Shown: positions 1-8,819, counted from the first letter of the stretch. The stretch is 64,000 nucleotides of DNA from Pseudochelatococcus lubricantis (GCF_042432495.1 NZ_JBHLXC010000006.1:248001-312000); one strand, 5' to 3'. A program made the numbers and translations. Notes: generated from the letters alone by a model not told the origin.

Positions 1-1984
1 AGGCTGAGGCCTCGTCGTCACCTTCCGCGACGCCGGCTTCCACGGCAAGGCCGGATTTTTTCGCGCTGTCGACGATGAGCTGCGCGAGTCGCTCCCGGCG
101 GCGGCGGTCGAGGCCCTCGGCCTGGGCGTATTCGTCGACGAGACGCTCAAGTGCCTGATATTCCTCGCTCAACCCGGCCATGGACAAAGGCGGGGTAAGG
201 TGGCCGAGCGTAACCGCGCCGATGCGCCGCTTCGCCTGCGCGGCCTCGCCCGGATTGCTGACGATGAAGGGATACAGCACGGGGATGCCCCCCGTGACCG
301 CCGCCGGAAAGCAGGAAGGGCCGAGCGCCACCGTCTTGCCGGGCAGCCATTCGAGCGTGCCGTGCGCGCCGACATGGATGATCGCATGGCAGCCGAGCGC
401 CTCCTGCAGCCATCCGCCGAAGGCCAGCAGCGCGTGGCGGGGGGCGCGGACCGGGTCGTGATAATCCGCCCGTCGGTCCGCCTCGCGGCCCCGATCGGGC
501 GCGAAGGCCACCGTCGCCGCGCCGAAATGCGCATGGCGGAAGGCGAAGGCGCCGTCCGGCGCGTCGCCGTCGGGCGGGCCCCACTCCCGCGCCATCGCCT
601 CGCGAATTTCTGGTGTCTGCCTGTCCAGAAAGGCGCTGTACATCCCCGGCGGCCAGGCCTCGCGGGCCGTCTCCAGCCGCCGCATCAGGTCGCGCGGTGT
701 GGGCGGGATGTCGTCCACCGCATAGCCGGCCTCGCGCAGGTCGTGGAGGATGGCGAGCACGCTGGCCGGCACGTCCAGCCCCACGGCGTAGCCCGCGCGG
801 CCGGGTGCGTTGGGATAATCCGGCAGGAGGATGAGGATGCGCCGCTCCCGGCGCGGCGTGCCCTGCAGGCGGATATGGGCGGCGATGCGGCGTGCCGTCT
901 GTTCGACGAGTGCGGGCTCGGGCCGGTTGACGCGGGCGGTGAAGGCGAGGGCGTCGTCGGCGCCGACGACATCCTTGAAGGAGATCGCGCCGGCCATGAT
1001 GCGCCCGTCGAGTTCCGGCAGCACGACGTGCATGGCGAGGTCGGCGGGTGCGAGGCCGCGCTGACCGTCTCGCCAGGCTTCGCGGCCGGTGGTGGCGACG
1101 ATGGCCTGGAACACCGGCACGCCGAGACGATCGAACAGCGGCTGGCCGCCGCCGTGATCGCCGAGGGCGAAGGCGGTGGTGGTGACGAGGGCGGACGGAT
1201 GCAGACTGTCCGCCGCCGCCTCGATGGCGGCGACCGCCTCCGGATCGCGAAGGCTGCGCACGAACAGCGGGACGGCGGCGATGCCTTGCGCGCGCAGGGC
1301 ATGGAACAGGGCGTCGACGGGAGCGACGTCGGCAGCGAGCAGCAGCGAGCGGTAGAAGACGATCGGCACGCAGGCCGCGGCATCCGGCGTCTCACGGAAC
1401 CGGGCGAGGGGCACGATGCCTTCGCCTGGCAGGTAGAAGCCCGCCTTCGCGACAGGCCGTGCCGCTTCCGGCACCACCGCCGCGCCGGCAAGCGCCGCCA
1501 TGCGATGCACGGCCGCGCGCAGGTTGTCCGGCCCGCCCTCGCGGAAACAGTCCAGCAGCGCGGCGCGTTCTTCCGTCCCGATGGTTGACAGCGCGGCGAG
1601 CCGCTCGTCGTCGGCGCGGCATTCGCCGGGCAGCAGCGCGAGGGCGATGGCGTCGCGGCGGGCGACGGCGGCCAGCCGGTCGCAGCCATAGCGCCACCAG
1701 TCGTAACCCCCGAGCACGCGCGCCACGATGACGCGCGCGTGGCGCGCGACGCGGTCTATCCACAGATCGACGGACATCGGATGGCGCAGGTCGCGCAGAT
1801 GCGCGAGCCGCAGGTCCGGGATGGCGTCTTCCGCCCGCCGCCGGTCTTCCCGCCAGGCCGCGGCGAGGCCGGCGAGATCGCTGTCCGTGAAGGACAGCGC
1901 CGCCAGCGGCGCCGGGGATTGGCCGAGATCGACAGGCTCGATCAGGTCATCCAGCGAGGCGGTGGTGGTGGCGAGCAGATGCAT
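1..1984 (-). CDS. cobN: Cobaltochelatase subunit CobN (N-terminal ~661 residues, cut by window edge)
   Basis: CobN is the large subunit of the aerobic ATP-dependent cobaltochelatase (CobN with CobS and CobT), which inserts cobalt into hydrogenobyrinic acid a,c-diamide in the cytoplasm. The frame opens at an ATG (protein begins MHLLATTTASLDDL) and stays open to the left edge, so about half of a protein usually 1,100-1,300 residues long is seen. Near residue 540 lies the family motif HVGAHGTLEWLPGK, shared with magnesium-chelatase H subunits; it is the strongest identifier. The gene starts 35 bp after cobW on the same strand, so both probably share one transcript under the upstream B12 riboswitch. 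The 5-prime end is intact; the 3-prime end lies outside the window. Confidence 0.95.
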   Translation of the reverse strand, partial: MHLLATTTASLDDLIEPVDLGQSPAPLAALSFTDSDLAGLAAAWREDRRRAEDAIPDLRLAHLRDLRHPMSVDLWIDRVARHARVIVARVLGGYDWWRYGCDRLAAVARRDAIALALLPGECRADDERLAALSTIGTEERAALLDCFREGGPDNLRAAVHRMAALAGAAVVPEAARPVAKAGFYLPGEGIVPLARFRETPDAAACVPIVFYRSLLLAADVAPVDALFHALRAQGIAAVPLFVRSLRDPEAVAAIEAAADSLHPSALVTTTAFALGDHGGGQPLFDRLGVPVFQAIVATTGREAWRDGQRGLAPADLAMHVVLPELDGRIMAGAISFKDVVGADDALAFTARVNRPEPALVEQTARRIAAHIRLQGTPRRERRILILLPDYPNAPGRAGYAVGLDVPASVLAILHDLREAGYAVDDIPPTPRDLMRRLETAREAWPPGMYSAFLDRQTPEIREAMAREWGPPDGDAPDGAFAFRHAHFGAATVAFAPDRGREADRRADYHDPVRAPRHALLAFGGWLQEALGCHAIIHVGAHGTLEWLPGKTVALGPSCFPAAVTGGIPVLYPFIVSNPGEAAQAKRRIGAVTLGHLTPPLSMAGLSEEYQALERLVDEYAQAEGLDRRRRERLAQLIVDSAKKSGLAVEAGVAEGDDEASA

Positions 1985-2019
1985 GGTCCGTGCTTTCGCG
2001 GATCACTGGCGCGGGGCGC

Positions 2020-3072
2020 TCATGCGGCGAGGATTCGCTCGATCGCCGCGCGGTCGATGCCCTTGAGGCCGATGACGACGAGGCGCGTGCGCGGCGTTTC
2101 GTCCGCGCTCCACGGGCGGTCGAAATAGTGGTCGACACGCGGACCCGCCGCCTGCACAAGCAGGCGCAGCGGCTTGCCCTCGACGTGGGCGAAGCCCTTG
2201 AGGCGCAGGATGTTCTCGGCCTCGACAGCGGCACTGATGCGCCGCGCCAGATCTTCCGGCCGGGCGACGGCGGGCAGTTCGACAACGAAGCTGTCGAACT
2301 CGTCGTGCTCGTGGTCCGCCTCGTCGTCGTGATGCGTGCGGCGGTTTTCGATGTCGTCCTCGACGCCGAGCCCCAGTCCCAGCGCCACGGCGGCATCGAC
2401 CTTGCCGTTTACGCCGGCCACGATCCTGACCGCCGGCGGCAGGTGCGGGCGCAGGGTTTCCTCGACACGGGCGCGATCCGCCTCACCGAGCAGGTCGGTC
2501 TTGGAAACGATGACAAGATCGGCGCAGGCGATCTGATCCTCGAACACTTCCTCGACGGGATCGTCGTGGTCGATGGAGGCATCGGCGGCACGCTGCGTCT
2601 CCAGCGCGGCGGGATCGGCGGCGACACGGCCTTCGGCGAGAGCGGGGCCGTCGACGACGGCGATGACGCCGTCGACCGTGACGCGCCCGCGAATCGCCGG
2701 CCACTGGAACGCCTGCACCAGCGGCTTGGGCAGCGCCAGGCCGGAGGTCTCGATCAGGATATGATCGACCTTCGGCTCCAGCGCCAGAATGCGGTCGAGA
2801 GCGGGGGCGAAGTCGTCGGCGACGGTGCAGCAGATGCAGCCGTTGGCGAGTTCGACGATGTTGTCCTGCGGGCAGTTCTCGACGCCGCAGCTGCGCAGGA
2901 TTTCGCCGTCGATGCCCACATCGCCGAATTCGTTGACGACGATGGCGAGGCGGCTGCCGCCGGTCTGTTCGAGCAGGTTGCGGATGAGGGTCGTCTTGCC
3001 CGCACCGAGGAAGCCGGTGATGATGGTGCAAGGCACGCGGCCGCGAGCGGCGGAAAGGGCGGAATCAGCCAT
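2020..3072 (-). CDS. cobW: Cobalamin biosynthesis GTPase CobW (COG0523 metal chaperone)
   Basis: CobW is a G3E GTPase thought to deliver cobalt to, or support, the CobNST chelatase. The 350-residue protein has a P-loop GFLGAGKTT at residues 20-28, the family metal-binding CxCC motif (Cys79, Cys81, Cys82) and an acidic histidine-rich loop around residues 240-255 (HHDDEADHEHDE). I chose the ATG giving MADSALSAARG because the P-loop then sits at the usual distance from the N-terminus; the frame extends further upstream, but that part lies over the riboswitch 3-prime side. It is the first gene after the B12 riboswitch and directly precedes cobN, so B12 should repress both. Assignment is firm; the exact biochemical role of CobW in the family is less settled. 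Confidence 0.95.
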   Translation of the reverse strand: MADSALSAARGRVPCTIITGFLGAGKTTLIRNLLEQTGGSRLAIVVNEFGDVGIDGEILRSCGVENCPQDNIVELANGCICCTVADDFAPALDRILALEPKVDHILIETSGLALPKPLVQAFQWPAIRGRVTVDGVIAVVDGPALAEGRVAADPAALETQRAADASIDHDDPVEEVFEDQIACADLVIVSKTDLLGEADRARVEETLRPHLPPAVRIVAGVNGKVDAAVALGLGLGVEDDIENRRTHHDDEADHEHDEFDSFVVELPAVARPEDLARRISAAVEAENILRLKGFAHVEGKPLRLLVQAAGPRVDHYFDRPWSADETPRTRLVVIGLKGIDRAAIERILAA

Positions 3073-3121
3073 CGAAATGCGCTCCCTGTCCGGTTCTCCC
3101 GCCGGACGGTCAGAGTGAATC

Positions 3122-3405
3122 GGGTGACGGCAGGTCTCCTGGCTCCCGGATTCTCGCTCGTCCACCGCCTTCCCGAGTACTCAGTGGCGTGGGAGCGTGC
3201 TCCGATTTTGCGAAATCGTAACAGGCTCCGCGATTGTGTGCTTTGAGCGCTTTCCGATCGGAGAGCGCTCAACGCGGAAGAGCTATCCGGCTACAGTTGC
3301 GGGAACAGCTGCGGCATAACAAACGAAAGTCCGGCGGACGAACGTTTGCGCACCGCATTCCCTCTTAGCTTTCCCCGGCATTGCTCATGCGGGGAAAGAC
3401 CGTCA
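3122..3405 (-). promoter_or_regulatory. Cobalamin (B12) riboswitch upstream of cobW-cobN
   Basis: Read on the minus strand, the order of conserved blocks is that of the cobalamin riboswitch: a GGGAATGCGGTGCG block (around 3350-3363), a CCCGCAACTGTAG block (around 3290-3304), and the 3-prime B12 box GCCAGGAGACCTGCC (around 3128-3142). The box ends about 50 nt before the cobW start, as expected for control of translation or early termination. A strong hairpin (CCCCGCAT / ATGCCGGGG, around 3373-3394) forms the 5-prime part. The outer limits are estimates. It should turn cobW-cobN off when B12 is plentiful; the cobPOQ genes face the other way and are not downstream of it. Confidence 0.93.
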
Positions 3406-3545
3406 TACGTCATCTAGGGCCGGGGAGCGGAGCCTGTCAACGGCGCAAATTTGCGTTGGTTGCAAGCGGGTTCGGCCCTATGCTCGCGGAGAATCGGCCC
3501 GGGCGCGCCCCTCTGTTTCAGGCTCCGGCGGCTGGTTTCGGGCTG

Positions 3546-3600
3546 GGGCAGTTTCTTTGCGGATCGGGCAGTTTCTCTAAGGATCGGGTAGTTTCTTGGC
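3546..3600. repeat. Short tandem repeat, 20-bp period, 2.75 copies, 5-prime of cobP
   Basis: Three consecutive units start GGGCAGTTTCT or GGGTAGTTTCT at 3546, 3566 and 3586, each followed by a variable tail ending GGATC in the first two. The third unit runs into the TTG start of cobP, so the start region lies inside the repeat. It may be an accidental expansion or a repeated regulator or ribosome site. Confidence 0.8.
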
Positions 3601-4117
3601 GCACCGTTCGTCTCTTACATTCGTGCTGGGTGGCGCGCGCTCCGGCAAGAGCAGCCACGCGGAGCGGCTGATCATGGAGCAGCCCGCGCCGTGGCGCTAT
3701 ATCGCGACCGCGCAGGCCTACGACGAGGAGATGCATGCGCGTATCGCCGCCCATGCGGCCAGGCGGCCGGCGGGCTGGAACACCCGGGAGGCGCCGCTCG
3801 ACGTCGCCGGTGCACTGGCCGCCACGCCGGAAGGCATGCCGGTGCTGGTGGACTGCCTGACTTTGTGGCTGACCAACGTCATGCTGTCGCCGGACGGACC
3901 GGATGTGGAGACGGCAAGCCAGCGGCTAGCGGAGGCGCTCGGCCGCCCGCGCGGGCCGTGGGTCGTGGTCTCCAACGAGGTAGGCCTCGGCATCGTGCCG
4001 GACAACGCCCTGGCACGCCGCTTCCGCGATGCCGCCGGACGGCTTAACCAGATGGTCGCGACGCGGGCGGATCGCGTGGTGTTCATGGTTGCTGGGCTCG
4101 CGATGCAGGTGAAATGA
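3596..4117 (+). CDS. cobP: Bifunctional adenosylcobinamide kinase / adenosylcobinamide-phosphate guanylyltransferase
   Basis: CobP (CobU) phosphorylates adenosylcobinamide and transfers GMP from GTP to it, giving adenosyl-GDP-cobinamide for nucleotide-loop assembly. The 173-residue protein has the P-loop GGARSGKS at residues 12-19 and a downstream ATAQAYDEEMHARI segment holding the histidine region used for guanylylation in the family. Length fits the family (170-185). The first in-frame ATG would fall after the P-loop, so translation must start earlier; the TTG at 3596, behind a purine-rich AAGGA about 12 bp upstream, is the best choice. It heads a plus-strand run with cobO and cobQ. A TTG start and repeat-embedded leader suggest modest translation. 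Confidence 0.93.
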   Translation: MAHRSSLTFVLGGARSGKSSHAERLIMEQPAPWRYIATAQAYDEEMHARIAAHAARRPAGWNTREAPLDVAGALAATPEGMPVLVDCLTLWLTNVMLSPDGPDVETASQRLAEALGRPRGPWVVVSNEVGLGIVPDNALARRFRDAAGRLNQMVATRADRVVFMVAGLAMQVK

Positions 4118-4148
4118 GTGGCGGCATGACGGATCGGACGAGGTGGGA

Positions 4149-4763
4149 ATGACGGATATCAGCGAGGAACGGGCGCAGCGCCACAAGGCACGGATGCAGA
4201 ACCGCAAGGCGGTGCAGGATGCGGAAGTCGCCGCAAAGACGGTGGAAAAGGGGCTGCTGATCGTCAACACCGGGCCCGGCAAGGGCAAGTCGACAGCGGC
4301 CTTCGGGCTGGCGCTGCGCATGCTGGGACACGGCAGGCGGGTCGGCGTGGTGCAGTTCATCAAGGGCGTGTGGCAGACGGGCGAGCGCGAGGCGTTCTCC
4401 GCGTTCGGCGAGCGCGTCGTCTGGCATACGATGGGCGAGGGCTTCACCTGGGAAACGCAGGACCTGGAGCGCGACATCACCGCCGCGCGCCGGGCGTGGG
4501 ACAAGGCGCGCGAACTCATCGGCGATCCCGCGCTCAGCCTTGTCGTTCTGGATGAACTGAACATCGCGCTTCGCTACGATTATCTGGACCTCGCCGAGGT
4601 GGTCGACACGCTGCGGAACCGGCGGAACGATCTGCATGTCGTCGTGACGGGACGCAACGCCAAGCCCGAGCTGATAGCGGCTGCCGATCTGGTGACGGAG
4701 ATGGGCGCCGTCAAGCACCATTTCGCCGCCGGTGTGAAGGCGCAGCCGGGAATCGAGTTCTGA
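4149..4763 (+). CDS. cobO: Cob(I)yrinic acid a,c-diamide adenosyltransferase (CobO/BtuR)
   Basis: This enzyme transfers the 5-prime-deoxyadenosyl group of ATP to the cobalt of reduced corrinoids. The roughly 204-residue protein has the family P-loop NTGPGKGKST near residue 40, followed by the VVQFIKG block and the VVLDELNIAL block typical of CobA/CobO/BtuR proteins. I start at the ATG at 4149 because GAGG lies a few bases upstream; an in-frame GTG two codons earlier is possible. It lies 31 bp after cobP and only 3 bp before cobQ, so the three are probably co-transcribed. Confidence 0.95.
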   Translation: MTDISEERAQRHKARMQNRKAVQDAEVAAKTVEKGLLIVNTGPGKGKSTAAFGLALRMLGHGRRVGVVQFIKGVWQTGEREAFSAFGERVVWHTMGEGFTWETQDLERDITAARRAWDKARELIGDPALSLVVLDELNIALRYDYLDLAEVVDTLRNRRNDLHVVVTGRNAKPELIAAADLVTEMGAVKHHFAAGVKAQPGIEF

Positions 4764-4766
4764 CGG

Positions 4767-6233
4767 ATGGCGAGGCAGGCCCGCGCGTTGATGTTTCAGG
4801 GCACGGGGTCGGACGTGGGCAAATCGCTCATCGTTGCCGGGCTGGCGCGGGCGCTTGCCAATCGCGGACTGAGCGTGAGGCCATTCAAGCCGCAGAACAT
4901 GTCGAACAATGCGGCGGTGACGGCCGACGGCGGCGAGATCGGCCGCGCGCAGGCGCTGCAGGCGCGCGCCGCCCGCGTGCCGCCGGGCGTCCACATGAAT
5001 CCGGTGTTGCTGAAGCCGCAGAGCGAGACCGGCTCACAGGTCATCGTGCAGGGGCAGGTGTTCGCCAGCGCCGACGCGCGGCGCTATCAGGGGCTCAAGG
5101 CGACGTTGCTGCCTTATGTGCTCGACAGCTTCCGGCGGCTGGCGGGCGAGGCGGACATAGTGCTGGTGGAGGGGGCGGGCAGTGCTTCCGAGGTCAACCT
5201 GCGCGCGAACGACATCGCCAACATGGGCTTCGCTGCGGCCACGGAAACGCCGGTGGTGTTGATCGGCGATATCGACCGGGGTGGCGTCATCGCAAGCCTC
5301 GTCGGCACGCGGGCGGTGCTCGATCCGGCGGATGCCGCGCTGATCCGGGGCTTCATCGTCAATCGGTTTCGCGGCGATCCGGCGTTGTTCGCGGCTGGCA
5401 TGGACCTGATCGCGGCGCGCACCGGCTGGCGGGCGTTCGGGCTCGTGCCCCACTTCGCCGACGCGCGGCGGCTGCCGGCGGAGGATGCGCTTGCGCTGGA
5501 GCGGGGAGAGGGCGCACGGGCCGGCGGCGGGCGCATCAGGATCGCCGTGCCGATCCTGCCGCACATCTCCAATTTCGACGACCTCGACCCGCTGGAGGCG
5601 GAGCCGGACGTCGATCTCGTGCGCGTGTTTCCCGGTTCCGCCATTCCCGGCGACGCGCGGCTGGTGCTGCTGCCCGGGTCGAAGGCCACTGTCGCCGGGT
5701 TGCGGGCGCTGCGCGCGGCGGGCTTCGACATCGATATCGCCGCCCATGCGCGCCGGGGCGGCTTCGTGCTCGGCCTATGCGGCGGCTACCAGATGCTCGG
5801 GCACGTCATTGACGATCCGGGAATCGAGGGGCCGCCGGAACGGATCGCGGGGCTGGGCCTGCTCGACGTCGCCACCCGTCTCGCGCCGCAGAAGCAGCTC
5901 GGCCTCGTGGCAGGTGAAAGCCGCGACGGCGTGCGGCTCGGCGGTTACGAGATGCATATGGGCGTGAGCGAGGGGCCTGACGCCGCGCGGCCCTTCGCGC
6001 GTCTGGACGACGGGCGCGCGGACGGAGCGGTGTCGGCGGACGGGCGCATCTTCGGCAGCTATGTGCATGGGCTGTTCGCGCACGATGCCCAGCGCGCCGC
6101 ATGGCTGGCACGGCTTGGCGGCACGAGCGCCGGCGAGGACTACGCGGCGGGCGTCGAGCGGGTGCTCGACGGGCTCGCGGCGCATCTGGAGGCGCATCTC
6201 GACATCGACGGGCTGCTCAGCCATGCAGCATGA
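4767..6233 (+). CDS. cobQ: Cobyric acid synthase (amidotransferase)
   Basis: CobQ amidates the b, d, e and g carboxylates of adenosylcobyrinic acid a,c-diamide using glutamine and ATP. The 488-residue length fits the family. The N-terminal domain has the GTGSDVGKS nucleotide-binding loop (residues 12-20) and FKPQNMSNNA; the C-terminal glutaminase domain has the nucleophile-elbow block GLCGGYQML near residue 340 and a catalytic His in SYVHGLF near residue 430. It follows cobO by 3 bp. Its 3-prime end overlaps the 3-prime end of the convergent cobD by 17 bp. Confidence 0.96.
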   Translation: MARQARALMFQGTGSDVGKSLIVAGLARALANRGLSVRPFKPQNMSNNAAVTADGGEIGRAQALQARAARVPPGVHMNPVLLKPQSETGSQVIVQGQVFASADARRYQGLKATLLPYVLDSFRRLAGEADIVLVEGAGSASEVNLRANDIANMGFAAATETPVVLIGDIDRGGVIASLVGTRAVLDPADAALIRGFIVNRFRGDPALFAAGMDLIAARTGWRAFGLVPHFADARRLPAEDALALERGEGARAGGGRIRIAVPILPHISNFDDLDPLEAEPDVDLVRVFPGSAIPGDARLVLLPGSKATVAGLRALRAAGFDIDIAAHARRGGFVLGLCGGYQMLGHVIDDPGIEGPPERIAGLGLLDVATRLAPQKQLGLVAGESRDGVRLGGYEMHMGVSEGPDAARPFARLDDGRADGAVSADGRIFGSYVHGLFAHDAQRAAWLARLGGTSAGEDYAAGVERVLDGLAAHLEAHLDIDGLLSHAA

Positions 6234-7194
6234 GCAGCGCGGCGGCCAGCGCGAGGGTGGCGACGAACAGCGCATCCGCGAGGCGATAGAGGGCAAGCGC
6301 GCGGCGGATGTCGCCGGCTGTGGCGTGCTGCCTGCCGCCGGCATTCATCCGCGCGTCTTCCACGCGCACGCCGCCGTAGTGGCGCGGCCCTGCCAGAGAC
6401 ACGCCGAGCGCGCCGGCCATCGCAGCCTCCGGCCAGCCAGCGTTGGGTGAACGGTGGTGGCGGGCGTCGCGCAGCACAGCCCGCCATGCATCGCGGGCCG
6501 AGGCGCCGGGCGAGAGGGCGGCGGCCGCGACGAGGAGCAGTGCCGTGAGGCGCGAGGCGGGCAGGTTGACGAGATCGTCCAGCCGGGCGGAGGCCCAGCC
6601 GAAGGCGCCATGGCGCGGGGTGCGGTGGCCGATCATGCTGTCGGCGGTGTTGATCGCCTTGTAGACGGCTGCCCCCGGCAGCCCGGCGGCGGCGAGCCAG
6701 AAGGCGGGCGCGATGACGCCGTCCGAAAAATTCTCGGCGAGGCTCTCGATGGCGGCACGCGCCACGGCGGCCTCGTCGAGGCTTTCGGGATCGCGGCCGA
6801 CGATGTGCGCCACGGCCCGGCGTCCGCCGGCAAGGCCCTCGCGGTCGAGCGCGTCGGCGACTGCGGCGACGTGGCCGTGCAGGCTCCGCTGGGCGAGGAG
6901 CGTACTGGCGGCGAGCGCGGTGACGAGCAGGCCCACGCCGTCGCCGCACAGGCGCTGGACGGTGAAACCTGCGGCGCCGCTCACCGCGATGAGCGCCAGC
7001 AGCGCGGCGACGCCGGCCGCCTTGCGGATGCCGGGCGCGGCACCGTCACGGTTGAGATGCCGGTCGAGCAGGCTTATCAGTGCGCCGATCCACGTCACCG
7101 GATGGCCGATGGCGCGGTAGAGGCGATCCGGATAGCCGGCGGCGGCCTCGATGGCGAGCGACAGGAAGGCGAGAATGAACAGGGAGACTTGCAC
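6217..7194 (-). CDS. cobD: Adenosylcobinamide-phosphate synthase CobD (CbiB family), membrane protein
   Basis: CobD joins (R)-1-amino-2-propanol-O-phosphate to adenosylcobyric acid, giving adenosylcobinamide phosphate, at the inner membrane. The 325-residue protein starts with a hydrophobic helix (QVSLFILAFLSLAIEAAAG) followed by the family blocks YPDRLYRAIGHPVTWIGALI and, further on, SLAENFSDGVIAPAFW and AINTADSMIGH. Several other hydrophobic stretches fit an integral membrane enzyme. The start is a GTG with TTGGAG about 6 bp upstream on the minus strand. That start codon directly abuts the GTG start of cobC on the other strand, so each gene's ribosome site lies inside the other's coding sequence. 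It ends convergently in cobQ. Confidence 0.93.
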   Translation of the reverse strand: MQVSLFILAFLSLAIEAAAGYPDRLYRAIGHPVTWIGALISLLDRHLNRDGAAPGIRKAAGVAALLALIAVSGAAGFTVQRLCGDGVGLLVTALAASTLLAQRSLHGHVAAVADALDREGLAGGRRAVAHIVGRDPESLDEAAVARAAIESLAENFSDGVIAPAFWLAAAGLPGAAVYKAINTADSMIGHRTPRHGAFGWASARLDDLVNLPASRLTALLLVAAAALSPGASARDAWRAVLRDARHHRSPNAGWPEAAMAGALGVSLAGPRHYGGVRVEDARMNAGGRQHATAGDIRRALALYRLADALFVATLALAAALLMLHG

Positions 7195-8304
7195 GTGACG
7201 CTCCAACCACCGGCGCGCCCGCCGATCGCGGAGAATCAGCCGATCGACGGGCGCTCGCCCGGCATAAAGGAAACGGCCGCGTTTGCCGATGCCGTGGCCG
7301 ACCACGGCGGCGACCTCGCGCGGGCGCGGGCGCTGTTCCCCGATACGCCCGCGCCGTGGCTCGACCTGTCGACCGGCATCAACCCGCATCATTATCCGCT
7401 CCGGGCGCTCGGCGCCGAGGTGTTCGCGCGCCTGCCGGAGGAAGCCCGCTGCCGGGAACTCGCGGCGTTGGCCGCCACTGCCTACGGCGCGCCGGGTGCC
7501 GCGCAGACCGTGCCGGCGGCGGGCACGCAACTGCTGCTGCCGCTGGTCGCGGGGCTTGTGCCGCCGGGCCGCGCGGCCGTACTGTCGACCTCCTACGCGG
7601 AACACGCCCGCGCGGCGCGCCTCGCCGGCCACGCAGTGACGGAAGCGGAGACGCTCGCGGAGCTGGAGACGGCGGACCTCGCCATCGTCGTCAACCCCAA
7701 TAATCCCGACGGGCGGGTGGCGGCGCGCGAGGACCTCGCCGCGCTGGGCAGGCGGCTCTCGGCGCGCGGCGGGCTGCTGGTCGTGGACGAGGCGTTCATG
7801 GATGTCGTTCCGTCGGGGGCGAGCGTCGCGGGCGACGTGGAGGCGGCGGGAATCGTCGCGCTGCGCTCCTTCGGCAAGTTCTTCGGCCTCGCCGGTGTGC
7901 GGCTCGGCTTCGCCCTCGCGCCGCGTGAGCTTGCGCGGCGGCTTTCGGCACGCCTTGGGCCGTGGGCCGTCTCCGGCCCGGCGCTGGAATATGGCCTCGC
8001 GGCGCTGGGCGATGCGGACTGGCAGGCGGAGATGCGCGCGCGCCTCGGCGGCGAGGCGCAGCGCCTCGACACGCTGCTGGCGGAGACCGGCCTGCCGGTC
8101 GCCGGCGGCACCAGCCTGTTCCGCTATCTGGACGACGTTCCGGCGCAGGAGATATTCACCGCGCTGGGGCGGCGCGGCATCCTCGTGCGTGCCTTCGAGG
8201 CGCGGCCGCGCGCCCTGCGTCTCGGCCTTCCCGCAGACGACACAGCCTTCTCGCGGCTGGCGGACGCCCTGCGCGCATGGCGGGAGGGGACGCGGTCCAT
8301 ATGA
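7195..8304 (+). CDS. cobC: Threonine-phosphate decarboxylase (CobC/CobD-type PLP aminotransferase fold)
   Basis: This PLP enzyme makes (R)-1-amino-2-propanol-O-phosphate from threonine phosphate, the substrate for the CobD step encoded next to it. The roughly 369-residue protein shows WLDLSTGINPHHYP near the N-terminus, the substrate block VNPNNPDGR, the cofactor Asp in VVDEAFMDV and the PLP lysine in RSFGKFFGLAGVRLGF. The frame is open far upstream over cobD, but the GTG at 7195 has AGGGAGA about 7 bp upstream, gives the expected protein length and is the mirror of the cobD start. Its stop overlaps the next gene's ATG (ATGA). Confidence 0.92.
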   Translation: MTLQPPARPPIAENQPIDGRSPGIKETAAFADAVADHGGDLARARALFPDTPAPWLDLSTGINPHHYPLRALGAEVFARLPEEARCRELAALAATAYGAPGAAQTVPAAGTQLLLPLVAGLVPPGRAAVLSTSYAEHARAARLAGHAVTEAETLAELETADLAIVVNPNNPDGRVAAREDLAALGRRLSARGGLLVVDEAFMDVVPSGASVAGDVEAAGIVALRSFGKFFGLAGVRLGFALAPRELARRLSARLGPWAVSGPALEYGLAALGDADWQAEMRARLGGEAQRLDTLLAETGLPVAGGTSLFRYLDDVPAQEIFTALGRRGILVRAFEARPRALRLGLPADDTAFSRLADALRAWREGTRSI

Positions 8305-8819
8305 CGCCGTTGATCCACGTAACGCCGCTATCGCGATTGTCCGAGACGCTGCGGCATTCGGGGGCGGTGTATCGGGTCTCGATGGCCTCGCCGGATGCCG
8401 CCGCGTCCCGCGAGGCGGATCGTGGGTCCGGACAGGTGCTGAGGCTCGTCTTCCACGACATCGCGGAGGAGCGGCCGGGACTCGTCGCGCCGACGGAAGG
8501 CGATGTCGCCGCCCTGCTGGATTTCGCGCGACAGTGGGCGGGCCGGGGGGCGCTGGTGATCAACTGCTATGCCGGCATCAGCCGCTCGCCCGCCGCCGCC
8601 TTCATCGTCGCGGCGGCGCTGCAGCCTGGCCGCGACGAGGCGGAGCTTGCGATGGCGCTGCGCCGGCGCGCGCCGGCGGCAACACCGAACGCGCGGCTGG
8701 TGGAACTCGCGGATGCGCTGCTGCAACGGAACGGCCGCATGACCGCCGCCATCCGCGCCATCGGGCGCGGCGTGGACGCCTTCGAGGGTGAGCCCTTCAC
8801 GTTTCCGCACGACACATGA
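8301..8819 (+). CDS. Small tyrosine-phosphatase-family protein at the end of the cob cluster
   Basis: A 172-residue protein with a dual-specificity/tyrosine-phosphatase-like active site: INCYAGISRSPAAA around residue 94 holds the Cys-x5-Arg loop (Cys, YAGIS, Arg), and an acidic residue lies in the FHDIAEE segment before it. Start and stop overlap with cobC (ATGA), so the two are translated together. Similar proteins occur across alphaproteobacteria, but I know of no established substrate. Position suggests a role tied to the cobalamin cluster, for instance a phosphorylated intermediate; that is inference only. Confidence 0.8.
   Translation: MTPLIHVTPLSRLSETLRHSGAVYRVSMASPDAAASREADRGSGQVLRLVFHDIAEERPGLVAPTEGDVAALLDFARQWAGRGALVINCYAGISRSPAAAFIVAAALQPGRDEAELAMALRRRAPAATPNARLVELADALLQRNGRMTAAIRAIGRGVDAFEGEPFTFPHDT

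Noticed and set aside
2020..3165. Longer cobW start near 3165
   Set aside because: It would start inside the riboswitch 3-prime box; the ATG at 3072 places the P-loop as in homologues.
6454..7194. Upstream extension of cobC on the plus strand
   Set aside because: It is antisense to cobD, has no family similarity and the GTG at 7195 has a good ribosome site and gives the usual length.
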